NCBI GenBank assembly: GCA_963658035.1
Contig: CAVKOL010000014.1
Location: 1 to 26,273, forward strand
From: Paratractidigestivibacter sp963658035
GTDB taxonomy: Bacteria > Actinomycetota > Coriobacteriia > Coriobacteriales > Atopobiaceae
Length of the DNA stretch: 26,273 nucleotides
Direction: 5' to 3'
Below the pieces are notes generated by a model. It saw only the letters and a program-made list of their open reading frames with translations. It was not told the origin of the DNA and did no database searches. This document shows positions 15,033 through 23,209 of this stretch, in pieces. The first letter of the stretch is position 1, and each line of letters starts with the position of its first letter. The translations under genes were made by a program, and so were the position numbers.

Positions 15033-15806
15033 ATGGTCAATTTTGTCGGGGCGGGCTCTGGTGCGCCGGATCTCATCACGGTGCGGGGCCAGCGCCTTCT
15101 TGCACAGGCAGACGTCGTCATCTGGGCGGGCAGCCTTGTGAACCCCGCCCTTCTCGACAACTGCAAGGATGGCTGTGAGATCCACGACTCGGCGCACATG
15201 ACGCTCGAGGATGTCATCGAGGTCATCAAGGACGCAGACGCCGCCGGTAAGGAGGTCGTGCGACTGCACACCGGCGACCCCTCCATCTACGGCGCCATCC
15301 GCGAGCAGATGGACGCCCTCGACAATCTCGGCATCGCCTACGACGTGTGCCCCGGCGTCTCGAGCTTCTGCGGCGCGGCCGCGGCCCTTCGTGCCGAGCT
15401 GACGCTTCCCGCGGTGAGCCAGTCGGTCATCTTGACCCGCCTTGAGGGCAGGACGCCCAAGCCCGCCGGTGAGGCCACGCGCGACTTGGCCGCCCACGGG
15501 GCAACGATGGTCATTTTCCTTTCGGCCGGCATGCTGTCCAAGCTGCAAGAAGAGCTTCTCGCCGGCGGCGCTTACACGGCCGATACCCCGGCCGCCATCG
15601 TGTACAAGGCAACCTGGCCCGACGAGCGCGTCATGCGCTGCACCGTGGGCACCCTGGCAAAGACCGGCGAGGAAAACGACATCCACCTCACGGCGCTGGT
15701 CTTTGTGGGCGGCGTGCTGGCGGGCCCGTACGACCGCTCGAAGCTCTACGACCCCACGTTCGAGACGCTTTTCCGCGCGGCGACGTCTTCTCACTCGGAG
15801 GCGTGA
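15033..15806 (+). CDS. cbiF: Cobalt-precorrin-4 C11-methyltransferase
   Basis: SAM-dependent tetrapyrrole methylase (CbiF/CobM type), 257 aa, that methylates C-11 in corrin ring construction. Motifs: NFVGAGSGAPDLITVRGQRLL at the N-terminus, VVRLHTGDPSIYGAIREQMDAL (the GDP loop), YDVCPGVSSFCGAAAAL, and the late VIFLSAGML and YKATWPDERV stretches that separate CbiF from other methylases of this fold. AAGGGG (15022-15027) precedes ATG 15033. It is the first gene of the operon; the cbi name is used because the neighbours CbiD and CbiG mark the anaerobic route. Confidence 0.94.
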   Translation: MVNFVGAGSGAPDLITVRGQRLLAQADVVIWAGSLVNPALLDNCKDGCEIHDSAHMTLEDVIEVIKDADAAGKEVVRLHTGDPSIYGAIREQMDALDNLGIAYDVCPGVSSFCGAAAALRAELTLPAVSQSVILTRLEGRTPKPAGEATRDLAAHGATMVIFLSAGMLSKLQEELLAGGAYTADTPAAIVYKATWPDERVMRCTVGTLAKTGEENDIHLTALVFVGGVLAGPYDRSKLYDPTFETLFRAATSSHSEA

Positions 15807-15809
15807 CGC

Positions 15810-16979
15810 GTGGCACTTGAGCACTACGTGATGGCCGGCACCAAGCGCCTGCGCTGCGGCTACACCACTGGTAGCTGCGCCGCGATGGCTGCGGGTGCCG
15901 CCGCGACCGGTCTTTTAAGCGGAGAAGTCCCCGCGCGGGCGCGCATCAAGACGCCTGCGGGCATCTGTGTCGATGCCGACGTTCTTGACGGCGCGGTTCT
16001 CGACGGCGGCGCCCGTTGCGTCGCGGCCGTGCGCAAGGACGGCGGCGATGACGTGGACGCAACCGACGGCCTTCTCATATACGCTGAGGTCAAACGCATC
16101 GAAGGCCCTGCGGGCTCTATTGCTATCGAGGGCGGCGAGGGTATCGGCCGCGTGACCAAGCCGGGCCTTGACCAGCCGGTGGGCGCCGCGGCCATCAACT
16201 CCACGCCGCGCCAGATGATCGCCGAGCAAGTCGAGCAGGCCCGTGCCCAAGCTGGCGAGACGTGCGCGCTTGCCGTCACGGTTTTTGTCCCCGAGGGCGA
16301 GCGCGTGGGCGCCAAGACCTTCAACCCGCACCTGGGCATCGAGGGCGGCATCTCCATCCTGGGGACAACGGGCATTGTGTGGCCCCGCTCGGTCACGGCG
16401 CTTATCGACTCGATCAAGCTCGAGATTCGCCAGAAGGCCGCGCTTGGCCTTCGCGACCTTGTGCTTGTCCCGGGAAACTACGGCGCCGGCTTTGCGCAGA
16501 CGTTGCCCGAGCTGGACGGCCTGGAGCGCGTCGAGTTCGCAAACTACCTGGGAGAAGCCTTGGACGCCTGCGCCGTCGAGGGCTTTGAGCGCGTGCTTGT
16601 GGTGGGCCACTCGGGAAAGCTCGTGAAGGTGGCCGCGGGCGTCATGGACACGCACTCGCGCACGGCCGACTGCCGTCGCGAGGCGATCTGCGCCCACGCG
16701 GCCTGCGCCGGGTGCGGCGCCGAGGTGGCCCGCGAGCTCATGTCCTGCTCGACCACCGACGCCTGCCTCGACATCCTTGAGCGCGAGGGGCTTTTGCATG
16801 TGGTCTGCGTCTCGCTGGTCGACTCTATTGGGGATCACGTCTCACGTCGCGCGGCCGGGGCCTTTGAGGTCCAAGCGATCATGTTCAGCAAGCAGCACGG
16901 CGAGCTGGGCCGTACCGCAGGCGCGGGCGACCTCATCTCCAAGATGCGCGCTTCAGTCGGTTTACCTGCGCTTTATTGA
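15810..16979 (+). CDS. cbiD: Cobalt-precorrin-5B C1-methyltransferase
   Basis: CbiD, 389 aa, methylates C-1 of cobalt-precorrin-5B; it is specific to the anaerobic cobalamin route and unlike the other methylases in fold. The signature RCGYTTGSCAAMAAGAA is at residues 14-30, with further family stretches PAGSIAIEGGEGIGRVTKPGL, AINSTPRQMI, FNPHLGIEGGISILGTTGIV and VVGHSGKLVKVAAGVMDTHSR. GGAGG (15797-15801) supports GTG 15810; an ATG seven codons later is the alternative. It is 3 bases after cbiF and close-coupled to the next gene. Confidence 0.94.
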   Translation: MALEHYVMAGTKRLRCGYTTGSCAAMAAGAAATGLLSGEVPARARIKTPAGICVDADVLDGAVLDGGARCVAAVRKDGGDDVDATDGLLIYAEVKRIEGPAGSIAIEGGEGIGRVTKPGLDQPVGAAAINSTPRQMIAEQVEQARAQAGETCALAVTVFVPEGERVGAKTFNPHLGIEGGISILGTTGIVWPRSVTALIDSIKLEIRQKAALGLRDLVLVPGNYGAGFAQTLPELDGLERVEFANYLGEALDACAVEGFERVLVVGHSGKLVKVAAGVMDTHSRTADCRREAICAHAACAGCGAEVARELMSCSTTDACLDILEREGLLHVVCVSLVDSIGDHVSRRAAGAFEVQAIMFSKQHGELGRTAGAGDLISKMRASVGLPALY

Positions 16980-16996
16980 TGAGAAAGGACTACGGG

Positions 16997-17716
16997 ATGG
17001 AACAAGTCGAGAACAACGGCGCCACTTCACGCGGCACCCTTTACGGCGTGGGCGTGGGTCCCGGCGACCCCGATCTCTTGACGCTCAAGGCCGTCCGCGT
17101 GATGGAAGCCTGTCCTGTGATCGCCGTCCCCGTGAATTCCTCGGGCGCCACCACGGCCTACGATATCGCCGCCGCGCGTGTGGACTTCTCGAATAAGGCG
17201 GTCGTGAAGCTCGAGTTCGTCATGACCAAGGACCCGGCCGAGCTCGACCGCACGCACCGTGCCGCCGCCGCAAAGATCGCCGCCCATCTGGACGCGGGCC
17301 GCGACGTCGCGATGCCCAACCTGGGCGACGTGAGCATCTTCTCGACCTTCTCGTACATGATGGACATCCTGGGCGAGCAGGGCTACGACTGCGAGATGAT
17401 TCCCGGCGTTCCGAGCTTCTGTGCCGTGGCAGCGCGCCTTAAGACCACCCTTACGCCGTCAATGACCTCGCCTTTCACCGTCGTTCCCTCCGGCTACGGC
17501 GAGCTGGTGGACGCCATGGGCCTACCGGGCACCAAGGTCATCATGAAGGCGGGAAAATCCCTGCCGCGCCTTAGGCAGGAGCTGCGCGAGGCGGGCGCCT
17601 ACGAGAAGGCCTCGCTTGTGCAGGACTGCGGCATGGAGAGCGAGATCGTGGCAAAAAGCCTTGACGATGCCCCCGATAAGGGCGGCTACTTCACGACCTT
17701 GGTGGTACGCGCATGA
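16997..17716 (+). CDS. cbiL: Cobalt-precorrin-2 C20-methyltransferase
   Basis: Tetrapyrrole methylase of the CbiL/CobI type, 239 aa, adding the C-20 methyl group. The N-terminal TLYGVGVGPGDPDLLTLKAVRVM is diagnostic, followed by MPNLGDVSIFSTFSYMMDILGEQGYDCEMIPGVPSFCAVAARL. ATG 16997 is preferred because AAAGGA (16984-16989) stands 7 bases before it; frames from TTG 16976 or ATG 16979, overlapping the cbiD stop, would add only a few residues and place the Shine-Dalgarno site inside the gene. Its stop overlaps the cbiG start by 4 nt. Confidence 0.93.
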   Translation: MEQVENNGATSRGTLYGVGVGPGDPDLLTLKAVRVMEACPVIAVPVNSSGATTAYDIAAARVDFSNKAVVKLEFVMTKDPAELDRTHRAAAAKIAAHLDAGRDVAMPNLGDVSIFSTFSYMMDILGEQGYDCEMIPGVPSFCAVAARLKTTLTPSMTSPFTVVPSGYGELVDAMGLPGTKVIMKAGKSLPRLRQELREAGAYEKASLVQDCGMESEIVAKSLDDAPDKGGYFTTLVVRA

Positions 17717-18816
17717 CCGCGTCCTTCTCGTATTTCGACTTTTCAAACGTTGCGCGCCCCAAGCGCAGGGCTGCCTTGATCGCCTTTACCGAGCAGGGCC
17801 TTGCCCTTGCCCAGAAGGTGGCCACGGCTTTGTCGTCGCCCTATGACGAGAAAGACGCGTGGACGGCCGATGTGTCGCGGGGGTTCGGCCCCGACCGCGC
17901 GCCGCTTATGGAGTGGGCCGCCGAGCATTTTCGTTTTGACGACGCCCTGGTGATCGTGGGCTCGTGCGGTATCGCTGTCCGTGCGATCGCACCGCACGTA
18001 CGTTCAAAGGCAAGCGACCCGGCTGTCGTTGTGTTAGACGAGGGCGGTCGCTGGTGCGTCCCTTTGCTCTCGGGTCACATCGGCGGGGCCAACCGCCTGG
18101 CCGAGCGCATCTCCGCGGTCACGGGCGCGACGCTTGTCCTCACGACGGCGACCGACGGCCGCGGCGTGTGGGCGGCAGACAGCTGGGCATGCGAGCAGGG
18201 CCTTGTAATCGACGACCCGCACGCCATCAAACACGTGAGCGGCAAGCTTTTGGCGGGAGGAACCGTGCGGGTCTTCTCGGACGTGCCTTTGTCCGATGAG
18301 ATGCCGGCAGGCCTTGTGAGGTGCTTCGACGTCGCGGAGGCCGATGTGGTTATCTCGCCCCTGCGCCGTGTGGGCGTGGGTCCCGAGGCCCTTTGGCTCA
18401 TCCCGCGCTGCGTCAACGTCGGCATCGGCTGCAAGCGCGATAAGGCCGCNNNNNNNNNNNNNNNNNNNNNNNNNNNNNNNNNNNNNNNNNNNNNNNNNNN
18501 NNNNNNNNNNNNNNNNNNNNNNNNNNNNNNNNNNNNNNNNNNNNNNNNNNNNNNNNNNNNNNNNNNNNNNNNNNNNNNNNNNNNNNNNNNNNNNNNNNNN
18601 NNNNNNNNNNNNNNNNNNNNNNNNNNNNNNNNNNNNNNNNNNNNNNNNNNNNNNNNNNNNNNNNNNNNNNNNNNNNNNNNNNNNNNNNNNNNNNNNNNNN
18701 NNNNNNNNNNNNNNNNNNNNNNNNNNNNNNNNNNNNNNNNNNNNNNNNNNNNNNNNNNNNNNNNNNNNNNNNNNGTGGCGATGCGACAAGATCCGCTCTC
18801 GCTCACGGAGGCTTAG
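17713..18816 (+). CDS. cbiG: Cobalt-precorrin-5A hydrolase, interrupted by an assembly gap
   Basis: CbiG opens the delta-lactone ring of cobalt-precorrin-5A, releasing acetaldehyde; it marks the anaerobic pathway. N-terminal and central domains are clear: DALVIVGSCGIAVRAIAPHVRSKASDPAVVVLDEGGRWCVPLLSGHIGGANRLAERI, then PLRRVGVGPEALWLIPRCVNVGIGCKRDKA at the start of the C-terminal domain. 325 N follow. The right flank stays in the same frame if the gap length is exact and ends VAMRQDPLSLTEA, which fits the last strand of CbiG. The predicted 367 aa is normal. About 108 codons of the C-terminal domain are unread. ATG 17713 overlaps the cbiL stop. Confidence 0.88.
   Translation: MTASFSYFDFSNVARPKRRAALIAFTEQGLALAQKVATALSSPYDEKDAWTADVSRGFGPDRAPLMEWAAEHFRFDDALVIVGSCGIAVRAIAPHVRSKASDPAVVVLDEGGRWCVPLLSGHIGGANRLAERISAVTGATLVLTTATDGRGVWAADSWACEQGLVIDDPHAIKHVSGKLLAGGTVRVFSDVPLSDEMPAGLVRCFDVAEADVVISPLRRVGVGPEALWLIPRCVNVGIGCKRDKAXXXXXXXXXXXXXXXXXXXXXXXXXXXXXXXXXXXXXXXXXXXXXXXXXXXXXXXXXXXXXXXXXXXXXXXXXXXXXXXXXXXXXXXXXXXXXXXXXXXXXXXXXXXXXVAMRQDPLSLTEA
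18450..18774. other. Assembly gap (325 N)
   Basis: Run of unknown bases inside cbiG. Both flanks are consistent with one gene, so the stated length is plausible, but nothing in it can be annotated. Confidence 1.
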
Positions 18817-18870
18817 GGCACCGATTCTGACCGCACGGCGACGGGCACCGCGCCCGGATAGGAGTTCAAG

Positions 18871-19611
18871 ATGAAGAGATTGACCGTTGTTGGCATGGGA
18901 GCCGGCGGCGAGCAGAACATGACGCTCGAGGCCCATGCGGCCATCGAGCGCGCCCAGCTCATCGTGGGCTACACCACCTACGTGAACCTTGTCTCGCCGA
19001 TGTTTCCCGGCAAAGAGACCCTGGCCACGCCGATGCTTCGCGAGGTCGAGCGCTGCCGCGAGGCCCTTGAGCGCGCCGACGCCGGCGTCGACACCGTGAT
19101 GGTTTGCTCGGGCGATGCCGGCGTCTACGGCATGGCGAGCCCGGTGCTGGAGCTGAGCGAGGATTACCCCGAGGTCGAGGTAGAGGTCGTGGCGGGCGTC
19201 ACCGCGGCCCAAAGCGGCAGCGCTGTGTTGGGCGCCGCGCTTTCGCATGACTTCGCCTGTGTGAGCCTGTCTGACCTGCTCACCCCTTGGGAGCTTATCG
19301 AGCGCCGTCTGGCCGCCGTCGCGGGCGCCGACTTCTGCGTCGCGCTGTACAACCCCCGCAGCAAGCGTCGCGCCGACCACCTTGCCCGCGCCGCCCAGAT
19401 CATGATGGACGCCGGCAAGCCCGCCGACACCGTTTGCGGCTGGGTCCGAAACATCGGGCGCGAGGGCCAGGAGAGCGGCCTTACCACTTTGGAAGGTCTT
19501 CTCACCTTTGAGGCCGACATGTTCACAACCGTCTACGTGGGCAACGCCCGCACGCGCGTGGTGCGCGGCAAGATGGTGACGCCGCGCGGGTACCGCCAGA
19601 TCGAGGAGTAG
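18871..19611 (+). CDS. cbiH: Cobalt-precorrin-3B C17-methyltransferase
   Basis: CbiH/CobJ-type tetrapyrrole methylase, 246 aa; it methylates C-17 and brings about ring contraction. Motifs: LTVVGMGAGGEQNMTLEAHAAIERAQLIVGYTTYV, VMVCSGDAGVYGMASPVLEL, VVAGVTAAQSGSAVLGAAL, SLSDLLTPWELIERRL and FCVALYNPRSKRRADHL, the last two typical of the C17 enzyme. A TAGGAG site lies a few bases before ATG 18871. It is 54 bases after cbiG, the largest gap in the operon, with no terminator visible. Confidence 0.95.
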   Translation: MKRLTVVGMGAGGEQNMTLEAHAAIERAQLIVGYTTYVNLVSPMFPGKETLATPMLREVERCREALERADAGVDTVMVCSGDAGVYGMASPVLELSEDYPEVEVEVVAGVTAAQSGSAVLGAALSHDFACVSLSDLLTPWELIERRLAAVAGADFCVALYNPRSKRRADHLARAAQIMMDAGKPADTVCGWVRNIGREGQESGLTTLEGLLTFEADMFTTVYVGNARTRVVRGKMVTPRGYRQIEE

Positions 19612-19620
19612 GGGCTGGTC

Positions 19621-20856
19621 ATGGCACGTTTGGTCAGCATTGTGGGCATGGGGCCGGGCAACGCGGCCCTCATGACGTGCGCGGCGCAGGAGGCGCTCGA
19701 CGCGGCCGACCTTGTGGTGGGCGCCCGGCGCCTGCTTGCGTCGCTTATCTGCGGCGACGCCCGGCAGGTCGCGGCCGTCGCGAGCGCAGATGTGCTGACG
19801 GCGCTCGAAGACTGCGCATGGGAGCGGGCCGTCGTTGCCATGAGCGGCGACGTTGGGATGTTCAGCGGCGCACGGGGCCTTGCGGAGAAGATCCGCGCGG
19901 GCTTGCCAGGTACCGAGGTCGCCACGATTCCCGGTATCAGCTCGATGCAGTGCCTGGCCGCCGCGCTCGAGCGCCCCTGGCAGGACTGGCGTTTTGCCTC
20001 TGCCCACGGCGTGGCCTGCGACCTTATCGGCTTGGCGCGAGCCTGCCCCAATCTTTTCCTAGTGACCGGCGGCGAGAATACCGTGGGCGCCCTGTGCGAT
20101 CGTCTGGCCCAGGCCGGCTTGGGAGCCGCGCGCGTGAGCGTGGGGGAGCGCCTTGGCTACCCCGAGCAGCGCGTTGTTGTGGCAACGGCGGCCGAGCTTG
20201 CGGGCGCCGACTTCGACCAGCTGAGCGTCATGCTGGTAGAGGCCGCGGCGTGCGCCCAGAAGCCCGAGGTCAGCTGGCCCTGGGCCACACCCGGCATCCC
20301 GGACGAGATGTTCGAGCGTGGCCATGTGCCCATGACCAAGCAGGAGGTCCGCGCCGTCGCCTTGTCTAAGCTGCGCGTGGCCGCGACCGACACCGTTTGG
20401 GACGTGGGCGCGGGCACCGGCTCGGTGAGCGTCGAGTGCGCCCTTCTCGCCAACGCGGGCCAGGTCTTTGGCATCGAGCGCAAGGGCGAGGCGGTCGGGC
20501 TCGCGCGCCGCAACGCCACTCGTTTTGGTTTGAACAACCTGCAGGTCATCGAGGGTAAGGCACCCGAGGCTCTTCGCGGCCTGCCTTCCCCCGACGCCGC
20601 GTTTGTCGGCGGCTCCGCGGGCACATTGGCCCAGATCCTTGACCTTGCACGCGAGAAGAACCCGCATGTTCGCGTATGCGTCTCGGCGGTTACGCTGGAG
20701 ACTTTGGCGGCCGCCACGGCGCTTCTCGCCACCGATGCCTGGGAAGGTTTCGAGGCCGTGCAGGTCCAGGCCACGCGGGCCGAGGCTGTCGCCGGCTACA
20801 ACATGATGCGTGCCCAGAACCCGGTCTTTATCGTGAGCGCGAGGGGGCGTGCCTGA
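19621..20856 (+). CDS. cbiET: Cobalt-precorrin-7 C5/C15-methyltransferase, decarboxylating (CbiE-CbiT fusion)
   Basis: A 411-aa fusion equivalent to CobL. Residues 1-200 are a CbiE tetrapyrrole methylase (VSIVGMGPGNAALMTCAAQEALDAADLVVGA, then AVVAMSGDVGMFSGARGL). Residues ~225-411 are CbiT, a Rossmann-type methyltransferase, beginning GIPDEMFERGHVPMTKQEVRAVALSKL, with the SAM site DVGAGTGSVSVECALL from Asp261. Together they methylate C-5 and C-15 and decarboxylate the C-12 acetate. It starts 9 bases after cbiH; its stop TGA shares one base with the cbiA ATG. Confidence 0.95.
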   Translation: MARLVSIVGMGPGNAALMTCAAQEALDAADLVVGARRLLASLICGDARQVAAVASADVLTALEDCAWERAVVAMSGDVGMFSGARGLAEKIRAGLPGTEVATIPGISSMQCLAAALERPWQDWRFASAHGVACDLIGLARACPNLFLVTGGENTVGALCDRLAQAGLGAARVSVGERLGYPEQRVVVATAAELAGADFDQLSVMLVEAAACAQKPEVSWPWATPGIPDEMFERGHVPMTKQEVRAVALSKLRVAATDTVWDVGAGTGSVSVECALLANAGQVFGIERKGEAVGLARRNATRFGLNNLQVIEGKAPEALRGLPSPDAAFVGGSAGTLAQILDLAREKNPHVRVCVSAVTLETLAAATALLATDAWEGFEAVQVQATRAEAVAGYNMMRAQNPVFIVSARGRA

Positions 20857-22238
20857 TGAGCCGCGTCCCCAGGATAATGATCGGCGCCCCGGCGTCTGGC
20901 ACGGGCAAGACCACGCTGGTCTGCGGCCTGCTGCGTCTTCTTGCAAAACGTAGCTTGACCTGCGGCGCGTTTAAAGTAGGCCCCGACTATCTTGACCCCA
21001 CGTTCCATCGCAGGCTTGCCGGTGCCAAGACCGGAAACCTTGACTTGTTCTTTTGCGACGAGGACCGCGTGCGTTCGCTTTTGGCCGCGGGTTCCCAAGG
21101 CTGCAACGTGAGCATCCTCGAGGGCGTCATGGGCTACTACGACGGCATCCTGGGCCAGGGCACCAAGGCCTCGAGCTACGATGTGGCCCGCGCCACGCAG
21201 ACTCCGACGGTCCTGGTGGTCAACGCCCGCGGGTCCTCGGTCTCGATCGCGGCGCAGCTCTTGGGTTTCGCGAAGTTTCGCGAGGACTCCAATGTGCGCG
21301 GCGTGATCTTGAACCAGTGCTCGGAAGTCCTGTGTTCAATGCTTGCGCCCATGATTGAGCAGGAGTGCGGCGTGCACGTCTATGGCTGCGTGCCGCGCGA
21401 CCCGTCCTTTGCGCTCGAGAGCCGCCACCTGGGCCTTATCGGCGCCGACGAGGTCGCGGGTCTTGAGACTAAGCTCGACGCCCTGGCAAACGCTATGGAG
21501 AAGACCGTTGACGTGGACGGCCTGCTAAATCTCGCAGCCTCCGCGCCCGAGCTCGATGCCGAGCCGTGGGCACCCGCACCCATCATGCTGGCGCGCCCCC
21601 GCATCGCCGTGGCGCATGACGCGGCCTTCTCGTTTTATTACAGCGAGAACCTGCGCCTTCTTGAGCAGCTCGGGGCCGCGCTGGTTGAGTTCAGCCCGAT
21701 GCGCGACAAAGTATTGCCAGCCGGAACCTGTGGTCTCTACCTGGGCGGCGGCTACCCCGAGGTCTACGCAAAGGAGCTCTCTGCCAACAAGGACATGCTG
21801 CTCTGCGTGCAAGACGCAGTGCTGTCGGGCCTGCCCTGCGTCGCCGAGTGCGGCGGCTTCATGTACCTGCAGCGCACCCTGGCCGACGCCAAAGGAGACG
21901 CCTACCCCATGGCGGGCGTCTTGCCGGGCGATGCCCAAAACGAGGGCAAGCTCAGGCATTTTGGCTATGTCCAGATCACGGCACAAGGTGATGGCCTTCT
22001 CGCCGATAAAGGCCATGAGCTGCGCGCCCATGAGTTCCACTACTGGCACTCGGCCGATGAGGGCGAGGCTTTTGTGGTGAGAAAACCCGGACGCTCGACC
22101 GAGTGGCGCGCGGCGTTCCACACGCCTACGCTCTATGCCGGCTTCCCGCACCTGTACTGGCCGGGCGACCCCACGCCCGCCGAGCGCTTTGTGCGGGCCT
22201 GCGCCGACTGGGCCAAGAGACACGGGGGCCTGCGATGA
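20856..22238 (+). CDS. cbiA: Cobyrinic acid a,c-diamide synthase
   Basis: Amidates the a and c side chains using glutamine and ATP. 460 aa. The N-terminal domain begins with a P-loop, GAPASGTGKTT (Lys18), in the DTB-synthetase-like fold, followed by KVGPDYLDPTFHRRLAG and ILEGVMGYYDGI. The C-terminal type-I glutamine amidotransferase domain has Cys332 (VAECGGFMYLQ), LYLGGGYPEVYA and His395 (HEFHYW). The start ATG 20856 overlaps the cbiET stop by one base and follows GAGGGGG; longer upstream frames lie inside cbiET. Confidence 0.95.
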   Translation: MSRVPRIMIGAPASGTGKTTLVCGLLRLLAKRSLTCGAFKVGPDYLDPTFHRRLAGAKTGNLDLFFCDEDRVRSLLAAGSQGCNVSILEGVMGYYDGILGQGTKASSYDVARATQTPTVLVVNARGSSVSIAAQLLGFAKFREDSNVRGVILNQCSEVLCSMLAPMIEQECGVHVYGCVPRDPSFALESRHLGLIGADEVAGLETKLDALANAMEKTVDVDGLLNLAASAPELDAEPWAPAPIMLARPRIAVAHDAAFSFYYSENLRLLEQLGAALVEFSPMRDKVLPAGTCGLYLGGGYPEVYAKELSANKDMLLCVQDAVLSGLPCVAECGGFMYLQRTLADAKGDAYPMAGVLPGDAQNEGKLRHFGYVQITAQGDGLLADKGHELRAHEFHYWHSADEGEAFVVRKPGRSTEWRAAFHTPTLYAGFPHLYWPGDPTPAERFVRACADWAKRHGGLR

Positions 22239-23209
22239 CGCATGTTTTGGCCATCCTCCTGGGCTTTCTTCTTGACCTGGTCTTTGGCGACCCGCGCTGG
22301 CTCCCGCACCCGGTGGTCGGCATGGGCCGCACCATATCCTGGGCCGAGAAGCGCCTGCGGGCCGTCTTTCCCGATGCGCCGCAGGGCCGTCGGCACGCTG
22401 GCGCGGTCCTGGCGTTTTGCCTGCCCGCCGCGACCTTGGCTTTGTCTTGCGGCGTCTTGTGGCTTGCGGGCCTTGTTGCCTGGCAGCTGAGTTTTGCGCT
22501 CGAGACCCTCATGTGCTACCAGTGCCTTGCGGCTTGTGAGCTTCGCCGACAGACCATGGTGGTGGGGGAGAAACTTGCCCAGGAAGACCTTGCGGCTGCC
22601 CGCACGGCCGTCTCGATGGTCGTGGGCCGCGACACCGCATGCCTTGACGAGGCCGGGGTCACCCGCGCCGCCGTCGAGACCGTGGCCGAGAACGCGGCCG
22701 ACGGCGAGGTCGCGCCGCTTTTCTATATGGCCATCGGCGGCGGTCCATTGGCCCTGGCCTACAAGGCCGTGAACACCATGGACTCGATGATCGGCTACAA
22801 AAACGACCGCTACCTGGATTTTGGCCGCGCCGCAGCCCATTTGGACGACGTGTGCAACTTCGTGCCTTCTCGCCTGGCCGCGCTCCTCATGGTCTGCGTT
22901 TGCCCGCTGCTGGGCTTTGACGCGCAAGGGGCCTGGCGCATTTGGCGCCGGGACTGGTCCTTGAGCACCAGCCCCAACTCGGGCCAGACCGAGGCCGCCT
23001 GCGCCGGCGCCCTGGGCCTGCGGCTGTTGGGCGACGCCTTCTACTTTGGCAAGCTGGTCCACAAACCCGCCGTGGGCGACGAGAAACGCCCGGTCGAGGT
23101 GACAGACATCGCGCGGGCAAATCGCTTGATGGTGGCTTCTTCTGCGCTTATGCTTGTGCTTTCTTGCGCGGTGCGCAGCGCCATCGTGTTTTTGCGGGGG
23201 GTGGCCTGA
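22235..23209 (+). CDS. cbiB: Adenosylcobinamide-phosphate synthase
   Basis: Integral membrane enzyme, 324 aa, that joins the aminopropanol phosphate arm to adenosylcobyric acid. Family features: LGFLLDLVFGDPRWLPHPVVGMGRTISWAEKRLR at the N-terminus, SMVVGRDTACLDEAGVTRAAVETVAENAADGEVAPLFY, NTMDSMIGYKNDRYLDFGRAAAHLDDV and SPNSGQTEAACAGALGLRL. Hydrophobic segments lie near residues 1-15, 60-95, 165-190 and at the C-terminus. ATG 22235 overlaps the cbiA stop by 4 nt. It works with the CobD product encoded next. Confidence 0.95.
   Translation: MTHVLAILLGFLLDLVFGDPRWLPHPVVGMGRTISWAEKRLRAVFPDAPQGRRHAGAVLAFCLPAATLALSCGVLWLAGLVAWQLSFALETLMCYQCLAACELRRQTMVVGEKLAQEDLAAARTAVSMVVGRDTACLDEAGVTRAAVETVAENAADGEVAPLFYMAIGGGPLALAYKAVNTMDSMIGYKNDRYLDFGRAAAHLDDVCNFVPSRLAALLMVCVCPLLGFDAQGAWRIWRRDWSLSTSPNSGQTEAACAGALGLRLLGDAFYFGKLVHKPAVGDEKRPVEVTDIARANRLMVASSALMLVLSCAVRSAIVFLRGVA

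Noticed and set aside
16976..16996. Earlier TTG or ATG starts for cbiL
   Set aside because: They add only a few unconserved residues and absorb the AAAGGA site that serves ATG 16997.
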